Source of the DNA: Candidatus Thorarchaeota archaeon
GTDB taxonomy: Archaea > Asgardarchaeota > Thorarchaeia > Thorarchaeales > Thorarchaeaceae
Direction: 5' to 3'
NCBI GenBank assembly: GCA_004524445.1
Contig: SDNP01000005.1
Coordinates: 1-64,000, forward strand
Length of the DNA: 64,000 nt
The first letter of the stretch is position 1. Every line of letters begins with the position of its first letter. Both the position numbers and the translations under genes were made by a program. Below the pieces are notes generated by a model. That model was not told the DNA's origin. It did not search any database and saw only the letters and a program-made list of their open reading frames with translations. Below, in pieces: positions 28,597-38,205 of this stretch.

Positions 28597-30078
28597 ATGA
28601 AAATGTGGAAAAATGTGATACTCATGAGCGGGTCAAAAACAAAACTATACGGAGTTTTAGCACTGATCATTATAGTGGCAGGAGCTGCGTTGGCCACAAT
28701 CTACCTAATGCAACCCCAAGAAGGTGGGCCGTCGATCACCGTGATTGGTGCAGATGGCACCGAACAGGAAGTCAGTCTTTCAGAAATGAGAGCTATGCAC
28801 ATTGTAAGTGGATATACATCATTTCAGAATTCATTCGGAAATGTACGAGGACAGGGCACCTATTCAGGCGTCAGAATCTCAGATTTGATTGAGCTGGTTG
28901 GCGGAATGGAGGAACAGGATAGGGTTGTTGTGAATGCGACTGACGGTTACGAGGTGACCTACGGGTATCAAAAAGTGTATCCTGAAGGGTCAAACCTTGA
29001 CCTCCAGGGAGATATGATTTTGGCTTTCGAATACAACGGAACTACTGTCCCGGATTGGGAAGATGGTTACAGAGTAATATTCGTTCCTGAAGATGGGTAT
29101 TATGACAACTCTGATGCTGAAGCGACAACTTCAGAGGAACTCTTTGGCGGTTCTGCTGGACCACAATGCGTTAGCAGCGTAGAAACCATCAAAGTCAACA
29201 ATATTGCGCCTCCCGCGTTAACAGTACAGACAGAGTCAGAAACTTTAGGATTTACAATGGAAGAGATTCAAGAAATGCCTTCGGTGACTGGGGATGCTGG
29301 ATATGTCAAATCAACTGGGACTATTGAAGGCCCATTCACGTATACAGGCGTTGAATTGGAGTATCTCCTTAACCAGACCGAGTATTTGCCACCAGAGTAT
29401 GGGCTAGAGGTCGTTGCCTCAGATGATTATACTTTATATTTCAATAGCACCGAGGCACAAGGCGAGCTTCGGGCATACAACTCAACCACTGGTGAAGTGG
29501 TCGGTCGGAGTAATTTCACCCCTGTTCTGGCGTATTACGAAGACGGTGAACCTCTAGCGCATGGAGGGCCGATACGCATGGCCTTCTTTAATGACGAAGG
29601 CTATTTCACTGACGGACACTACTATATCCAAGATGTTGTGAATATTACTGTTCTAAGCCGAGTCAACGCTTGGCAGCTGGAACTTTCCGGAGTAGAATCC
29701 TTCAATATGTCCCATGATGTATTCTATTCAGCTGCATCATGTACACATCATAGGAAAGCAGTCACAAATAACGGGACCGAATATGAAGGACTCGCTCTCT
29801 GGACAATCGTTTCTGCAATGGATGGAGCAGACGACGAACACTTCCAGTTCAACTCAAGCCTTGTTACAAAGAACTATACAGTCACCTTATACGATTCCCT
29901 AGAGAATTCTGTATCATTCAATGCATACGAGGTCGCCTATAATGATAGCCTTGTTCTCGCAGCCTGGGCCCATGGAGATCTACTCAGTGAACCAGATTGG
30001 CCAATCATATTGGTATCTGAGGATGGAGATCGAAATCTGGGCAATATTGTAAAAATTGAGATGACTGGTTGGGAATAA
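28597..30078 (+). CDS. Exported three-repeat sulfite-oxidase-fold-like protein
   Basis: 493 residues. An N-terminal membrane segment (about 17-37, GVLALIIIVAGAALATIYLM) leads to the outside. Three repeats follow, starting near 46, 210 and 350. Repeats 1 and 2 have an M-x-x-I or M-P-x-V start, a GTYSG or GPFTYTG turn and V--S-DLIELVG-type ends; repeat 3 has EYEGLALWTIV. Each ends in a segment like RVIFVPEDGYYDN or PIILVSEDGDRN. This resembles the oxidoreductase molybdopterin-binding (SUOX) fold. Cysteines at AGPQCVSS and AASCTHHR are possible ligands, but no clear Moco-ligand context is visible. Start 28597 or 28624. Role unknown; possibly a ligand-binding surface protein. Confidence 0.7.
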   Translation: MKMWKNVILMSGSKTKLYGVLALIIIVAGAALATIYLMQPQEGGPSITVIGADGTEQEVSLSEMRAMHIVSGYTSFQNSFGNVRGQGTYSGVRISDLIELVGGMEEQDRVVVNATDGYEVTYGYQKVYPEGSNLDLQGDMILAFEYNGTTVPDWEDGYRVIFVPEDGYYDNSDAEATTSEELFGGSAGPQCVSSVETIKVNNIAPPALTVQTESETLGFTMEEIQEMPSVTGDAGYVKSTGTIEGPFTYTGVELEYLLNQTEYLPPEYGLEVVASDDYTLYFNSTEAQGELRAYNSTTGEVVGRSNFTPVLAYYEDGEPLAHGGPIRMAFFNDEGYFTDGHYYIQDVVNITVLSRVNAWQLELSGVESFNMSHDVFYSAASCTHHRKAVTNNGTEYEGLALWTIVSAMDGADDEHFQFNSSLVTKNYTVTLYDSLENSVSFNAYEVAYNDSLVLAAWAHGDLLSEPDWPIILVSEDGDRNLGNIVKIEMTGWE

Positions 30079-30221
30079 AATTAGAGGTTGGGAGTGGCCA
30101 AGAGCACTCCCTCCTCAATCTATCCAATATTGCAATCAAAGCAAGACTTTTTTGCTCAGATTTTGGGGCGCTTCTTAAGGTCTTGATTCATATAGAATTC
30201 AGATCGGAAGGGAAATTCTCA

Positions 30222-30851
30222 ATGGATTGCGGAAATAAAGGAAATGACGATATAGGCTCTATTCTCAATCATGCTTCATTACTCATGAAGAATTCAGAAT
30301 TCGACGAGGCTATACAAACTCTTGAGAGAGCTATTGACCGTTACCCCTGCAATAGGGGTCTATGGGAACAAGTCATTGCCTGCAATATTGAACTGAAAAA
30401 ACCCAAGCAAGCCATCATAGCTCTAGACAGAATGCTATCCATTGAGCCAAATCAGAGCCAGGTATGGGCCGATAAGGCATTTTTGCATCTCTTGCTAAGC
30501 GAAGTAGATGAAGGCATTGCAGCTCTAGAAAATAGCCTTGGGTTGTATCCAAGAAATGCTAGCGGCTGGCAGCTGTTGGCAATGGCATATATGGGAGGAG
30601 AGGAATGGGATAGGGCGGCTTCTGCGTTAGAAAAAGCGATACAGCTGAATCCCAACTCAGGAATCATCTGGTACAATTATGCTGCCTGCAAATTCATAAT
30701 GGGAGAGAATCAAGAGGCGATTGCGGCCGCAGAGTACTCCTTTTCCTTGAATCCTGGCTTGGAACAATATGCAGACGACTGGATTGATTTTGCTAGAGAT
30801 GAAAGAAGTATGAACATATCGCTAGATAGCTTTATGGCTTCAGCAGGCTAA
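30222..30851 (+). CDS. TPR protein
   Basis: 209 residues from the ATG at 30222 after GGAAGGGA. Tetratricopeptide units follow: EFDEAIQTLERAIDRYP, KPKQAIIALDRMLSIEPN, VDEGIAALENSLGLYPRN, EWDRAASALEKAIQLNPN and NQEAIAAAEYSFSLNPG, five in all, covering most of the chain. No signal or membrane segment. TPRs mediate protein binding. It ends 45 bases before the convergent propeller gene and lies next to the tubulin-like locus, so a shared complex is possible (inference). Confidence 0.8.
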   Translation: MDCGNKGNDDIGSILNHASLLMKNSEFDEAIQTLERAIDRYPCNRGLWEQVIACNIELKKPKQAIIALDRMLSIEPNQSQVWADKAFLHLLLSEVDEGIAALENSLGLYPRNASGWQLLAMAYMGGEEWDRAASALEKAIQLNPNSGIIWYNYAACKFIMGENQEAIAAAEYSFSLNPGLEQYADDWIDFARDERSMNISLDSFMASAG

Positions 30852-30895
30852 ATGGAACATCGTTGAATTATTAACTCTTCAGGATAGATTTAATG

Positions 30896-32806
30896 CTAGT
30901 CCTGAGATTTCTTGCTACGGGATAAAGATTCAATCTCTTCACGGATTTTGCTGATATCTTCCAGCTCGCCTTTCATTTCGAAATCCTCAGCAATTGATTC
31001 GGCTTCTCGAATAGCATCTTCTAATCGCGATATTGCTTTCTTTCTCTCTTCCTCATTTGTCATCTGCTTAATGGATTCCTTCTTCTTGGGCACAAGATTG
31101 AGTATTCCAGCTATTGCATCTCGTGCTTCTTTTTCACTGCTCAAGACATCCACTTGGCTGGATTCAGAAGATTCGATGATTCTCGAAATTTGGTCCTTGA
31201 TTTCTTCGTACTTCATAATTGCTGTTGTAACAAGGGACTCGATTTCCTCTTCATCCCCAATTTCTTCCCTTTTTTTCTGAAGTATTTCTATCTGATTATT
31301 CAAGAAATCCAATCTATCTGATAGCCTGGTTCGCCGTCGTTCTATCCATCTCCACTCATTATCGATTCCCTCGATTAATGAATGAATTTCGCCTACTTTT
31401 TCTCTGTAAGCTTCAAGCTTTGATTTTGCAGATTCCAATGCGGATTCCAGTTCATCTGCGGTATAGGTCAGCTGGTAGCTCAGAATGTGCCCTTCTTGTG
31501 CATCTGATAGGACCCGACTTTCTTTAACGGCTCTTCCTACTCTGTTCCAAAGCTTCTCTACATATTCGTCTTCACGCTCCAGACGACCCTTTTTGTCCAG
31601 TTCGTTTGAAACATCTGAAACCTCTTCAGTTAGATGTTCCAATTCCACGATTTTTGCTTTTAATAGGGCCCTCCCCAGTCGCTCGTTTAGGTCGGTGGTC
31701 ATCCGTTCCCGTTCATCTGGAACCTCCAAGAGAGCATGGGTATTGTCGATTAACAACTGCAAAGCATTTTCGTAGTCAGAGACCGCTTCATGATACTCTT
31801 TCTCTTCAATATGTGCTTCCGCTTCCTTTTGTAATTCAATGGCATCTTCAAGGACATCGTAAGGTGATGTCTTGAGTATGGTAGCTCCCAATCTGCTGTT
31901 TTCAATGGAAGACAAATCGAGGGAGGTCTCACCTACCATCAGACGAATTACACTGATACCTCGATCAGTGGCAATAATCAGCAAATCCCTATCAACAAGG
32001 ACTCTGCGTACCCGAGCGTCTTCTACTTTTATTCGTCCCAAGCGTGACATGCTCTGAAGATCCCAAATGCTGATGAATGAAGAATCTGAAGCAGTAACCA
32101 AGAAGAGGCTATTGGCCCACATAGAGATGATTGTGTTATCATTCTTGCTTTCTAGCTTACCTACCTCTGTCCAATCAATGCGATCCCATAACTTTATTGA
32201 GCCGGTCTTGACCGCCGAGAAGATTAATTCTTCATTCCCAGTCAAAACAGCTCCCTTATCTTTGAGTTCCAATACTGCAAGCTCGACCGGTGCTTCTCCT
32301 TCCTTCATTTGGTATGCACGTGCATCGTCCTTGGCAGTAGAGATGCAAACGAGATTCTTGTCCGCCCAGAGACTAGTAACATCCGATTTGTAAAGTTGCC
32401 AACTAGAAGTCTCATGGCTGTCCTTTCTAATCGATACTAACCGGCCCTCTTTCGCACCTACATATAGATAGTCACCTCTCAGAGCGGAAGTAACAGCATC
32501 ATAAGCAAGTTCAAACCAACCTGTCATCCCCCACCCGCTCTTTTTCCAAACGTAAACCCGGTTCTCACAAGTGGCATAGACCTGCTCCTCATCAACGTGC
32601 ACGGCCAGGGGCGCAGAGTTGGTTTCTCCCAGCACTACTTCTTCTTCCCAGTCTTCTTTAGTCCAGGCGCGAATCTTCAAGTCAGAGCATGCAGCATACA
32701 AGTATTCTTCATCTTGATTCAAGTATGTAACGTCCACATCCAGTGAAGCTATTGACTCGAAGGTTAGCTGCAGCTCTTCAGCCTTCGTTGGTTGGGCATT
32801 TGACAT
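30896..32806 (-). CDS. Beta-propeller / TPR-like / coiled-coil protein
   Basis: 636 residues. Residues about 15-300 are WD-like propeller blades, with strands such as DEEYLYAACSDLKIRAW, NELIFSAVKTGSIKLWDR-type and SDSSFISIWDLQSM at blade ends. Residues about 318-365 hold a TPR/MIT-like hairpin (AEAHIEEKEYHEAVSDYENAL). From about 375 to the end the chain is charged helix and coiled coil. There is no signal peptide. It is divergent from the coiled-coil/tubulin-like operon with 229 bases between the starts, so the two may share control. A scaffold is likely: a propeller platform on a rod. No enzyme motif is seen. Confidence 0.75.
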   Translation of the reverse strand: MSNAQPTKAEELQLTFESIASLDVDVTYLNQDEEYLYAACSDLKIRAWTKEDWEEEVVLGETNSAPLAVHVDEEQVYATCENRVYVWKKSGWGMTGWFELAYDAVTSALRGDYLYVGAKEGRLVSIRKDSHETSSWQLYKSDVTSLWADKNLVCISTAKDDARAYQMKEGEAPVELAVLELKDKGAVLTGNEELIFSAVKTGSIKLWDRIDWTEVGKLESKNDNTIISMWANSLFLVTASDSSFISIWDLQSMSRLGRIKVEDARVRRVLVDRDLLIIATDRGISVIRLMVGETSLDLSSIENSRLGATILKTSPYDVLEDAIELQKEAEAHIEEKEYHEAVSDYENALQLLIDNTHALLEVPDERERMTTDLNERLGRALLKAKIVELEHLTEEVSDVSNELDKKGRLEREDEYVEKLWNRVGRAVKESRVLSDAQEGHILSYQLTYTADELESALESAKSKLEAYREKVGEIHSLIEGIDNEWRWIERRRTRLSDRLDFLNNQIEILQKKREEIGDEEEIESLVTTAIMKYEEIKDQISRIIESSESSQVDVLSSEKEARDAIAGILNLVPKKKESIKQMTNEEERKKAISRLEDAIREAESIAEDFEMKGELEDISKIREEIESLSRSKKSQD

Positions 32807-32956
32807 ATTCTTTCAACCGTAATTCGAATTGTGGCTACTCCTTTCGTCTATTGGAGGAATAGAAAAACCTGTTTAAAGTTACTGTGGTAAGCAAAAAATC
32901 GGCTTTTCATTTCATGAGGCATATTTTCGCCACTTAACTCCATCGAAACAGCAAGG

Positions 32957-32966
32957 GATTATATAG
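32957..32966 (+). promoter_or_regulatory. TATA element before the tubulin-like operon
   Basis: GATTATATAG lies about 70 bases upstream of the TTG start at 33036. Transcription would start near 32990, giving a leader of about 45 bases with AAGGAGGA before the start. Confidence 0.45.
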
Positions 32967-33035
32967 AGGCAGAACAGACTTAAAACCAATGAAGACAAAC
33001 AAGATTTGTTTGACTAAAAATAAGGAGGAACTTCC

Positions 33036-35723
33036 TTGGATAGCAACAAATGGAGACGAGAGCTTGACCGCCTCTCCGAAATGAAAAGCATGCTTGTCAT
33101 TCTAAACCCTGCTCTTGAGGAGCAGACTAGCAGACAGCTCAGAGGACTTTATGATATCTTTGCAGAGTTGACTAGGCTGGAAAAAGAACTCAAGGATGCA
33201 GGATTTCTCAAAAAACGAAAGGTCAGTTCGCAAGTCGAGGACGCTGAAAAGAATTTAGAAGAAGAATTCATGCGAATCGTCAGAGATTTTGGTGAATTAC
33301 TGAGAATGGAACATCGCAGAACTTTATCAATCAGAGAAAAACTACAGTCCTACAAACCAGCTGAAACAAAGAAACTGCTGACCATGAGTATGCCGTCGAT
33401 TGGAGCGGGAGATCTAACAGATTTCCAGAACCTATATGATTTTGCAAAGAATTTCTCCGAATTATACAAAATGTTGCACAAGGACTTGGCAAGTCAGGCT
33501 AAGGAACTCTTAGACGAAAATAAGCGCATAGTTGAAACTTATGAAAGACACGTGACAATTGACCGTGGAGAAGTTTCCACAACAATCTCTACTGAAAATG
33601 TCGTCGGTCTTGCTATCGCTGAATTGATGATCCTCATGGAGAAGATTCAGAATGAAAGAGTCTATCTAGACGGAAGAAAGGACGAAGTCGGAAGGATGCT
33701 AAGTGCATCTCTTATGAGCGATATCGATTCACTTCAAGCATCGGTTGATACAGCAACCAAACTTGGACTCGATCTTCCAATGGATTTCTCCCAAAAGATC
33801 AGAGTACTAGCTCGAGATTCCTCTCAGGCGGAAAATCTTACATCCCTATTGAGTTTGGAAAGTCAGCTCCATTCTCTGCGGCTCCAGATGGCCAGTATTT
33901 TGCAGGATAGGATTATCAATAGCAAACACGAAGTCACCTCTAGTATCGTTGAGGGAGGGATTCCCACTAGCTCGGATGTAATACCTCAACCTCCTGCGGT
34001 TTCCACGGAGGATCAAGATGTTCCCTCATTATTATCATCCTATCAAGAGATGGTTGAGTGGGAGTCGCAAGTCAAGATTGCCCTCAAAGATAAGGTTGAG
34101 GAAACACTTGATGAAGTCGAGAAAGCTACTGACTATCCAGAAGATACAGGTATAGATGACATAGTTGCGGTTAGACAATTTGTTGCGGATTCTAAAGGCG
34201 AGCTTGAGAATGCGGGCATCGAAGACATGATCCGCATATATATCGATGCTGAAAAGCGCCAAGAAGCCTACAGAAAGAACCTGACAGAAGAAATCAGGGG
34301 CTATATGACGAGATTCAATGAACTTGCTACCTCTGCTGATAGAGTATTGGATTACGCTCAGCTTTCCAAGAAAGCTCCGAAGGTCGAGGACCTCGAGGGA
34401 GGAGTCATCTATTTGCACCAGTCACTTGTGAATCTAAGAAACACAGTTGAAAGCGGTGTCGCTACCTTTAGGGAAGCATGTGAACAGGAGATTGATGCAA
34501 TTATCCAGGATTTGCAGACCATCAAACCAGCATATGCGGAGATCTTCATGCCATTAATAGTCAAACTGGATGAAGGTAAAGCCGGCATTGAGAAGCTTGA
34601 TGAGTTTTCTGAAATCCGTAGTGAAATGCGAACTATCAAGGACTCGATTCTTGCAGATGCGAAAGATGCCCTTGAGAATTTGAGATACAGACTAGGAGTA
34701 AAAATCAGGCTGGCAGCTGCAAAACTCATGGGTGCGGGAGTCGAGATGCCTCCAGAAGTCCAAGAAGCTATCAGTGAGTTAAACAATATTGGAGTAGTAG
34801 CAGACACTGTATTCAGTCTTCCTGCAAAAGCCCGAAAGATGGTTGAGATATATGAAAAGAAAATCACTGGAAAGGTAATCGATAAACTCAATGAAGAGGT
34901 TGACGAACTAACAAAGTCTTTTGAACGCGCAGCACTAGTTGGTGTGGACTTGAATGAAGAGTTGGCAATCCTCTATAATCTACAGGAGAATCCTCCCGAT
35001 GAACTGGAGGATGCCGCAGATGCTTTCGATAAATTGTCAGCCCTTACAACATCTGAATCGATTCAGACAAAGATCATTGAAAGAGCAAATGAAGCACACA
35101 GGCAAATCAAGGATGCTGTTTCAATTTTCGAGGAACAGGGAATGCCCGACTTTGTAAAACGCCTGAAGGCCCTATTGGAGAAGGTCCCAAAGACCCTGGA
35201 GCAAGAATCAAAATATGTGACTGAAGCGCTAGATGTATGTCTCACCTTAGCTAACATCCAAGATGAAATGCTGGGTGTCATTAAGGACATTGCAAAGAAA
35301 GACAGAGAAGAATATGAAACGAAAATCAAGGAAGAAAGCAACTACTACTCAACAATTATGCGAGTATATAAGAAGCATCCAGAGGAGTTCAGCAAGCACA
35401 TTTTCCCAATGACCAAGATGTTGTCAACTGAAGAAAATCTATCTGAAGAAGGGAGACTCGATAAGGCACTCGAGTACTTCAATGAGTTAGAGAAAATGAA
35501 AGAAGACTGGATGGATAAAGCGTCTACCATGGACCAATGGCACAAGACGCTTCGAATGTACATGAGTGGATTCAGTGCATCAGCAAGTGCTGATGATAGA
35601 GCTAAGTTCATGGAAGATGCAAAGAGAAAAATCAAAGAAACATATAGTCGAGAGGACATAAGCACATATTTGACTTGGGCACTTGAAGAGATTGTTCAGA
35701 CAATGATGGAGAAAAGAGGATAG
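33036..35723 (+). CDS. 895-residue all-helical coiled-coil protein
   Basis: The TTG start is set by AAGGAGGA at 33022-33029. The chain is almost wholly charged amphipathic helix, with no signal, membrane segment or enzyme motif; a Pro-rich break (VIPQPPAV) falls near 315-320. Three copies of a loose helical repeat appear near residues 238-285, 560-605 and 630-675. Each opens with a short GLDLP-, GVEMP- or GVDLN-type turn, followed by a helix and an A-x-x-L-L/K-L end. These look like spectrin-type bundles. The gene is 17 bases before the tubulin-like gene on the same strand, so its product probably works with that protein. No family recognised. Confidence 0.8.
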   Translation: MDSNKWRRELDRLSEMKSMLVILNPALEEQTSRQLRGLYDIFAELTRLEKELKDAGFLKKRKVSSQVEDAEKNLEEEFMRIVRDFGELLRMEHRRTLSIREKLQSYKPAETKKLLTMSMPSIGAGDLTDFQNLYDFAKNFSELYKMLHKDLASQAKELLDENKRIVETYERHVTIDRGEVSTTISTENVVGLAIAELMILMEKIQNERVYLDGRKDEVGRMLSASLMSDIDSLQASVDTATKLGLDLPMDFSQKIRVLARDSSQAENLTSLLSLESQLHSLRLQMASILQDRIINSKHEVTSSIVEGGIPTSSDVIPQPPAVSTEDQDVPSLLSSYQEMVEWESQVKIALKDKVEETLDEVEKATDYPEDTGIDDIVAVRQFVADSKGELENAGIEDMIRIYIDAEKRQEAYRKNLTEEIRGYMTRFNELATSADRVLDYAQLSKKAPKVEDLEGGVIYLHQSLVNLRNTVESGVATFREACEQEIDAIIQDLQTIKPAYAEIFMPLIVKLDEGKAGIEKLDEFSEIRSEMRTIKDSILADAKDALENLRYRLGVKIRLAAAKLMGAGVEMPPEVQEAISELNNIGVVADTVFSLPAKARKMVEIYEKKITGKVIDKLNEEVDELTKSFERAALVGVDLNEELAILYNLQENPPDELEDAADAFDKLSALTTSESIQTKIIERANEAHRQIKDAVSIFEEQGMPDFVKRLKALLEKVPKTLEQESKYVTEALDVCLTLANIQDEMLGVIKDIAKKDREEYETKIKEESNYYSTIMRVYKKHPEEFSKHIFPMTKMLSTEENLSEEGRLDKALEYFNELEKMKEDWMDKASTMDQWHKTLRMYMSGFSASASADDRAKFMEDAKRKIKETYSREDISTYLTWALEEIVQTMMEKRG

Positions 35724-35740
35724 GAAAGGAGAATTAGCTG

Positions 35741-37141
35741 ATGGTATCAAACAGCGCAATCAGGCTTGATGATGAAGCAACGAAAGCTGCAGAGGTGTTC
35801 GCCATTGGAATTGGAGAGTGCGGTTCAAACATTGTGGGATCGTACCTGAAAACGAGTCGGGATAAGAAATTACCCTCAAGAGTACGAGGATATCTCTTGA
35901 TGAACACCGACAGGGCAGACCTAACTAAAGTTCGTTCCAAATATGGCATACCAAAAGAGCATACGCTACTCTATGGTGCCAGCGAAATAGGTGTTGGCGG
36001 AAGGTTCATGGAGGGCTATAATGCAATCCCAGAATCAAAGGACATTATATTCGACCAATTGAGTAATCTAGGATTCGAAGGAGTTTCAGGCTTCTCAATA
36101 TTCACGAGTCTTGGCGGAGGCACAGGCTGTGGAGGAACTCCCGCCCTCATTGAGGCCTTGAAACAGAGATTTCAGGAAGAAGAAGGCAGACGTATTTTCG
36201 TTTATGTGATAGGAGTCCTGCCGTTCGAAGGACAATCAAGCGAAGCTCTAAACTCAATCTGGGCGGTTAGCAAGCTCCTTCGGGCTCAGCTTCAAGAGCG
36301 AGGTGCAGATCTAACCATTCTACTAAGTAACCGCACCATGTTGAAGAGGATTCTTCAATCCAGAAAGACAGATAGTGTCGACTATCTGCAGCGAGAACTC
36401 GATGTGGATATAGCAAATATTGATTCTATAGAAACAATGGTTCCTTCAACCCTTGACGAATCGAGCGCCATACAAGAGAGGACAGAACAGGCCTTTGTCG
36501 AACTCGTTAATCCGCTTGCAGTTGATGTTATTGAAGCGATGCTATCCCCAGGAGTCTATGAGGCGAACAAAGACGTTTTTCCGACCACAGACCTTGCAGA
36601 TTATTCTAGAAAACTGGACCCAGTAGTAGTTCCAGCCCTCTATACTGACATCGGTCTTATTCCTGATGCGGGAAGCATGCGCAACCAGCTGAAAGCTATG
36701 ATAGATTATGCAGTGAAGGAAACCTCTTACGCTGATGTAGGCGAGGAACCGAATGCGGAGAGCGTTTACTATGTGCTCAGTGGTTCCAGACATATCAGCA
36801 AAGCTGAGTACGGTATGCACTTGAAGGAGGCACTGGATAAATTCATAGCTCCTGGCGCAGCAATTACTCCCTGTTACGTTCAATACCATGAAGAGAACCC
36901 ACCCACAAATCTTCTACTGCTACTGGGCCTACCCAAAATCCCAGAACTAGTACAAATAATCAATGAAGCGACACAATTGGTAAATCTCCATAGTGGAGCT
37001 TCACCTCTGAAACAGAGCTGGTTCCAGAGGTCCAAGGGAACAACAAGAAAAGAGCTGGTGAATGCAATAGCGGACTTTCGAGAGCTTTTCAGTTACTACA
37101 TGACACCAGGTTCTGGAGATAATCTCGAGCAGGGTGTGTAA
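35741..37141 (+). CDS. Divergent tubulin/FtsZ-superfamily GTPase
   Basis: 466 residues; AAAGGAGA precedes the ATG. GTP-binding elements in order: T1 AIGIGECGSN (21-30, with a tubulin-like Gly-x-Cys-Gly), T2 MNTDRAD (54-60), T3 GASEIGVGGR (79-88), the tubulin signature GGGTGCGG (125-132), T5 VLPFEGQSSEA (159-169) and T6 Asn197. The T7 catalytic loop is best read as TTDLADY (282-288), keeping both aspartates of the FtsZ pattern NxDxAD but with Thr for Asn. The C-terminal domain ends in LLLLGLPKIP and lacks the FtsZ tail peptide. The distance between T6 and T7 is longer than in FtsZ. It probably polymerises with GTP. It is not typical FtsZ, CetZ or tubulin. Confidence 0.88.
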   Translation: MVSNSAIRLDDEATKAAEVFAIGIGECGSNIVGSYLKTSRDKKLPSRVRGYLLMNTDRADLTKVRSKYGIPKEHTLLYGASEIGVGGRFMEGYNAIPESKDIIFDQLSNLGFEGVSGFSIFTSLGGGTGCGGTPALIEALKQRFQEEEGRRIFVYVIGVLPFEGQSSEALNSIWAVSKLLRAQLQERGADLTILLSNRTMLKRILQSRKTDSVDYLQRELDVDIANIDSIETMVPSTLDESSAIQERTEQAFVELVNPLAVDVIEAMLSPGVYEANKDVFPTTDLADYSRKLDPVVVPALYTDIGLIPDAGSMRNQLKAMIDYAVKETSYADVGEEPNAESVYYVLSGSRHISKAEYGMHLKEALDKFIAPGAAITPCYVQYHEENPPTNLLLLLGLPKIPELVQIINEATQLVNLHSGASPLKQSWFQRSKGTTRKELVNAIADFRELFSYYMTPGSGDNLEQGV

Positions 37142-38195
37142 ACGAGTGGGCGAGACTTATCAGCTAGAGGACCTTATTGATAGGCTATTGCTGATTGTCA
37201 CACTGAACTCTACATTAGTTCATTTTCTGATTAGCTCCCAAGTGGAGGGACATTTCGACCCAGATAGAGTTGACTCTCTTACACAGGGTCTCATCAAGAC
37301 CAGGTCATGGATGGAGGAGGCAACTAAGATGGAGGGAGTTCCTTCCTCGACATCCAATATTATGGCACTAATAGTGAAACGCCTGTCTCAAATAGAAAAT
37401 CTACTCCCGAGACTCTCAGAGAAGGCGAAGCAGTTAGAGGCTGCCGAAACTCCCGCCCAGGAAATACTATCGCTTCTTGATGATTCATCGAAATTAGCGG
37501 TAAAAATGGTACAGGAAGATGAAGATGGACAACAGGTTTCACTCGTTAAATCAGAAGAGGAGATACCTCCAGAACCCTATCGGAGAGTAGACGTGGAAGA
37601 TGACGAATTTGGACTGATTGGCCAAACTGAGCGCCTGATTAAGCAGTATTCCAAGCGATGCCATGTATTATTGCCAACCTTTTGGCTAGAAGTAATCAGA
37701 CAGATCCACAAATATCGCTCTGAGTCCCCCTACATTGGCGATGCCATAGAAACCCCAAGCAAAGTGATTGCCAGAATCGTTCGCGGGCTACTGACAGAAG
37801 CCCCAGGAGCAAGACTATTGCAGGACCTGTCGAAACAACGGTCACAAGAGAATATTTTGAATGCGACCGAGATGGAGAGGATAGAGCGGGCTGTTGCAAG
37901 ATACTTCCATGGACTCGAGGGAATCCTCAGCAACAAGGAGCCAAATGTTACCGAGAAAATAAACGAGGCACATTCGGCCTTGGATGGATTCGGTTGGGGA
38001 GGGCCAGAACTTGAAAAGCGCCTTATTAAACGAATTCACCAGCGGTGTGAAGAGGCGCTTGATAACGCAGAGTCAGTTACAGATGAATCTAGACAGGTTG
38101 TCTATGCAGAAATAACAAAGATGCTCTGCAAGCTGCAACATGCAATACTTGCAGAGCCTAGGCTACGGGAAATACTTGCTCTGATGAAACCATAA
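37134..38195 (+). CDS. Helical protein of the tubulin-like operon
   Basis: 353 residues. The GTG start overlaps the stop of the tubulin-like gene by 8 bases, which indicates translational coupling. It is mainly helical: an N-terminal bundle (LEDLIDRLLLIVTLNSTLVHFL), an acidic linker (SEEEIPPEPYRRVDVEDDE, about 140-160), and a C-terminal helical region with ARYFHGLEGILSNKEP. No known domain. Co-translation makes it the best candidate for a direct partner or regulator of the GTPase. Convergent with the small gene at 38206, with 10 bases between the stops. Confidence 0.75.
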   Translation: MCKRVGETYQLEDLIDRLLLIVTLNSTLVHFLISSQVEGHFDPDRVDSLTQGLIKTRSWMEEATKMEGVPSSTSNIMALIVKRLSQIENLLPRLSEKAKQLEAAETPAQEILSLLDDSSKLAVKMVQEDEDGQQVSLVKSEEEIPPEPYRRVDVEDDEFGLIGQTERLIKQYSKRCHVLLPTFWLEVIRQIHKYRSESPYIGDAIETPSKVIARIVRGLLTEAPGARLLQDLSKQRSQENILNATEMERIERAVARYFHGLEGILSNKEPNVTEKINEAHSALDGFGWGGPELEKRLIKRIHQRCEEALDNAESVTDESRQVVYAEITKMLCKLQHAILAEPRLREILALMKP

Positions 38196-38205
38196 AGGTG
38201 GGTCA

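Noticed and set aside
36485..36540. ELVNPLAVD read as the T7 loop of the tubulin-like protein
   Set aside because: TTDLADY farther on matches NxDxAD better and keeps both aspartates, so the apparent loss of a catalytic Asp is an alignment artefact.
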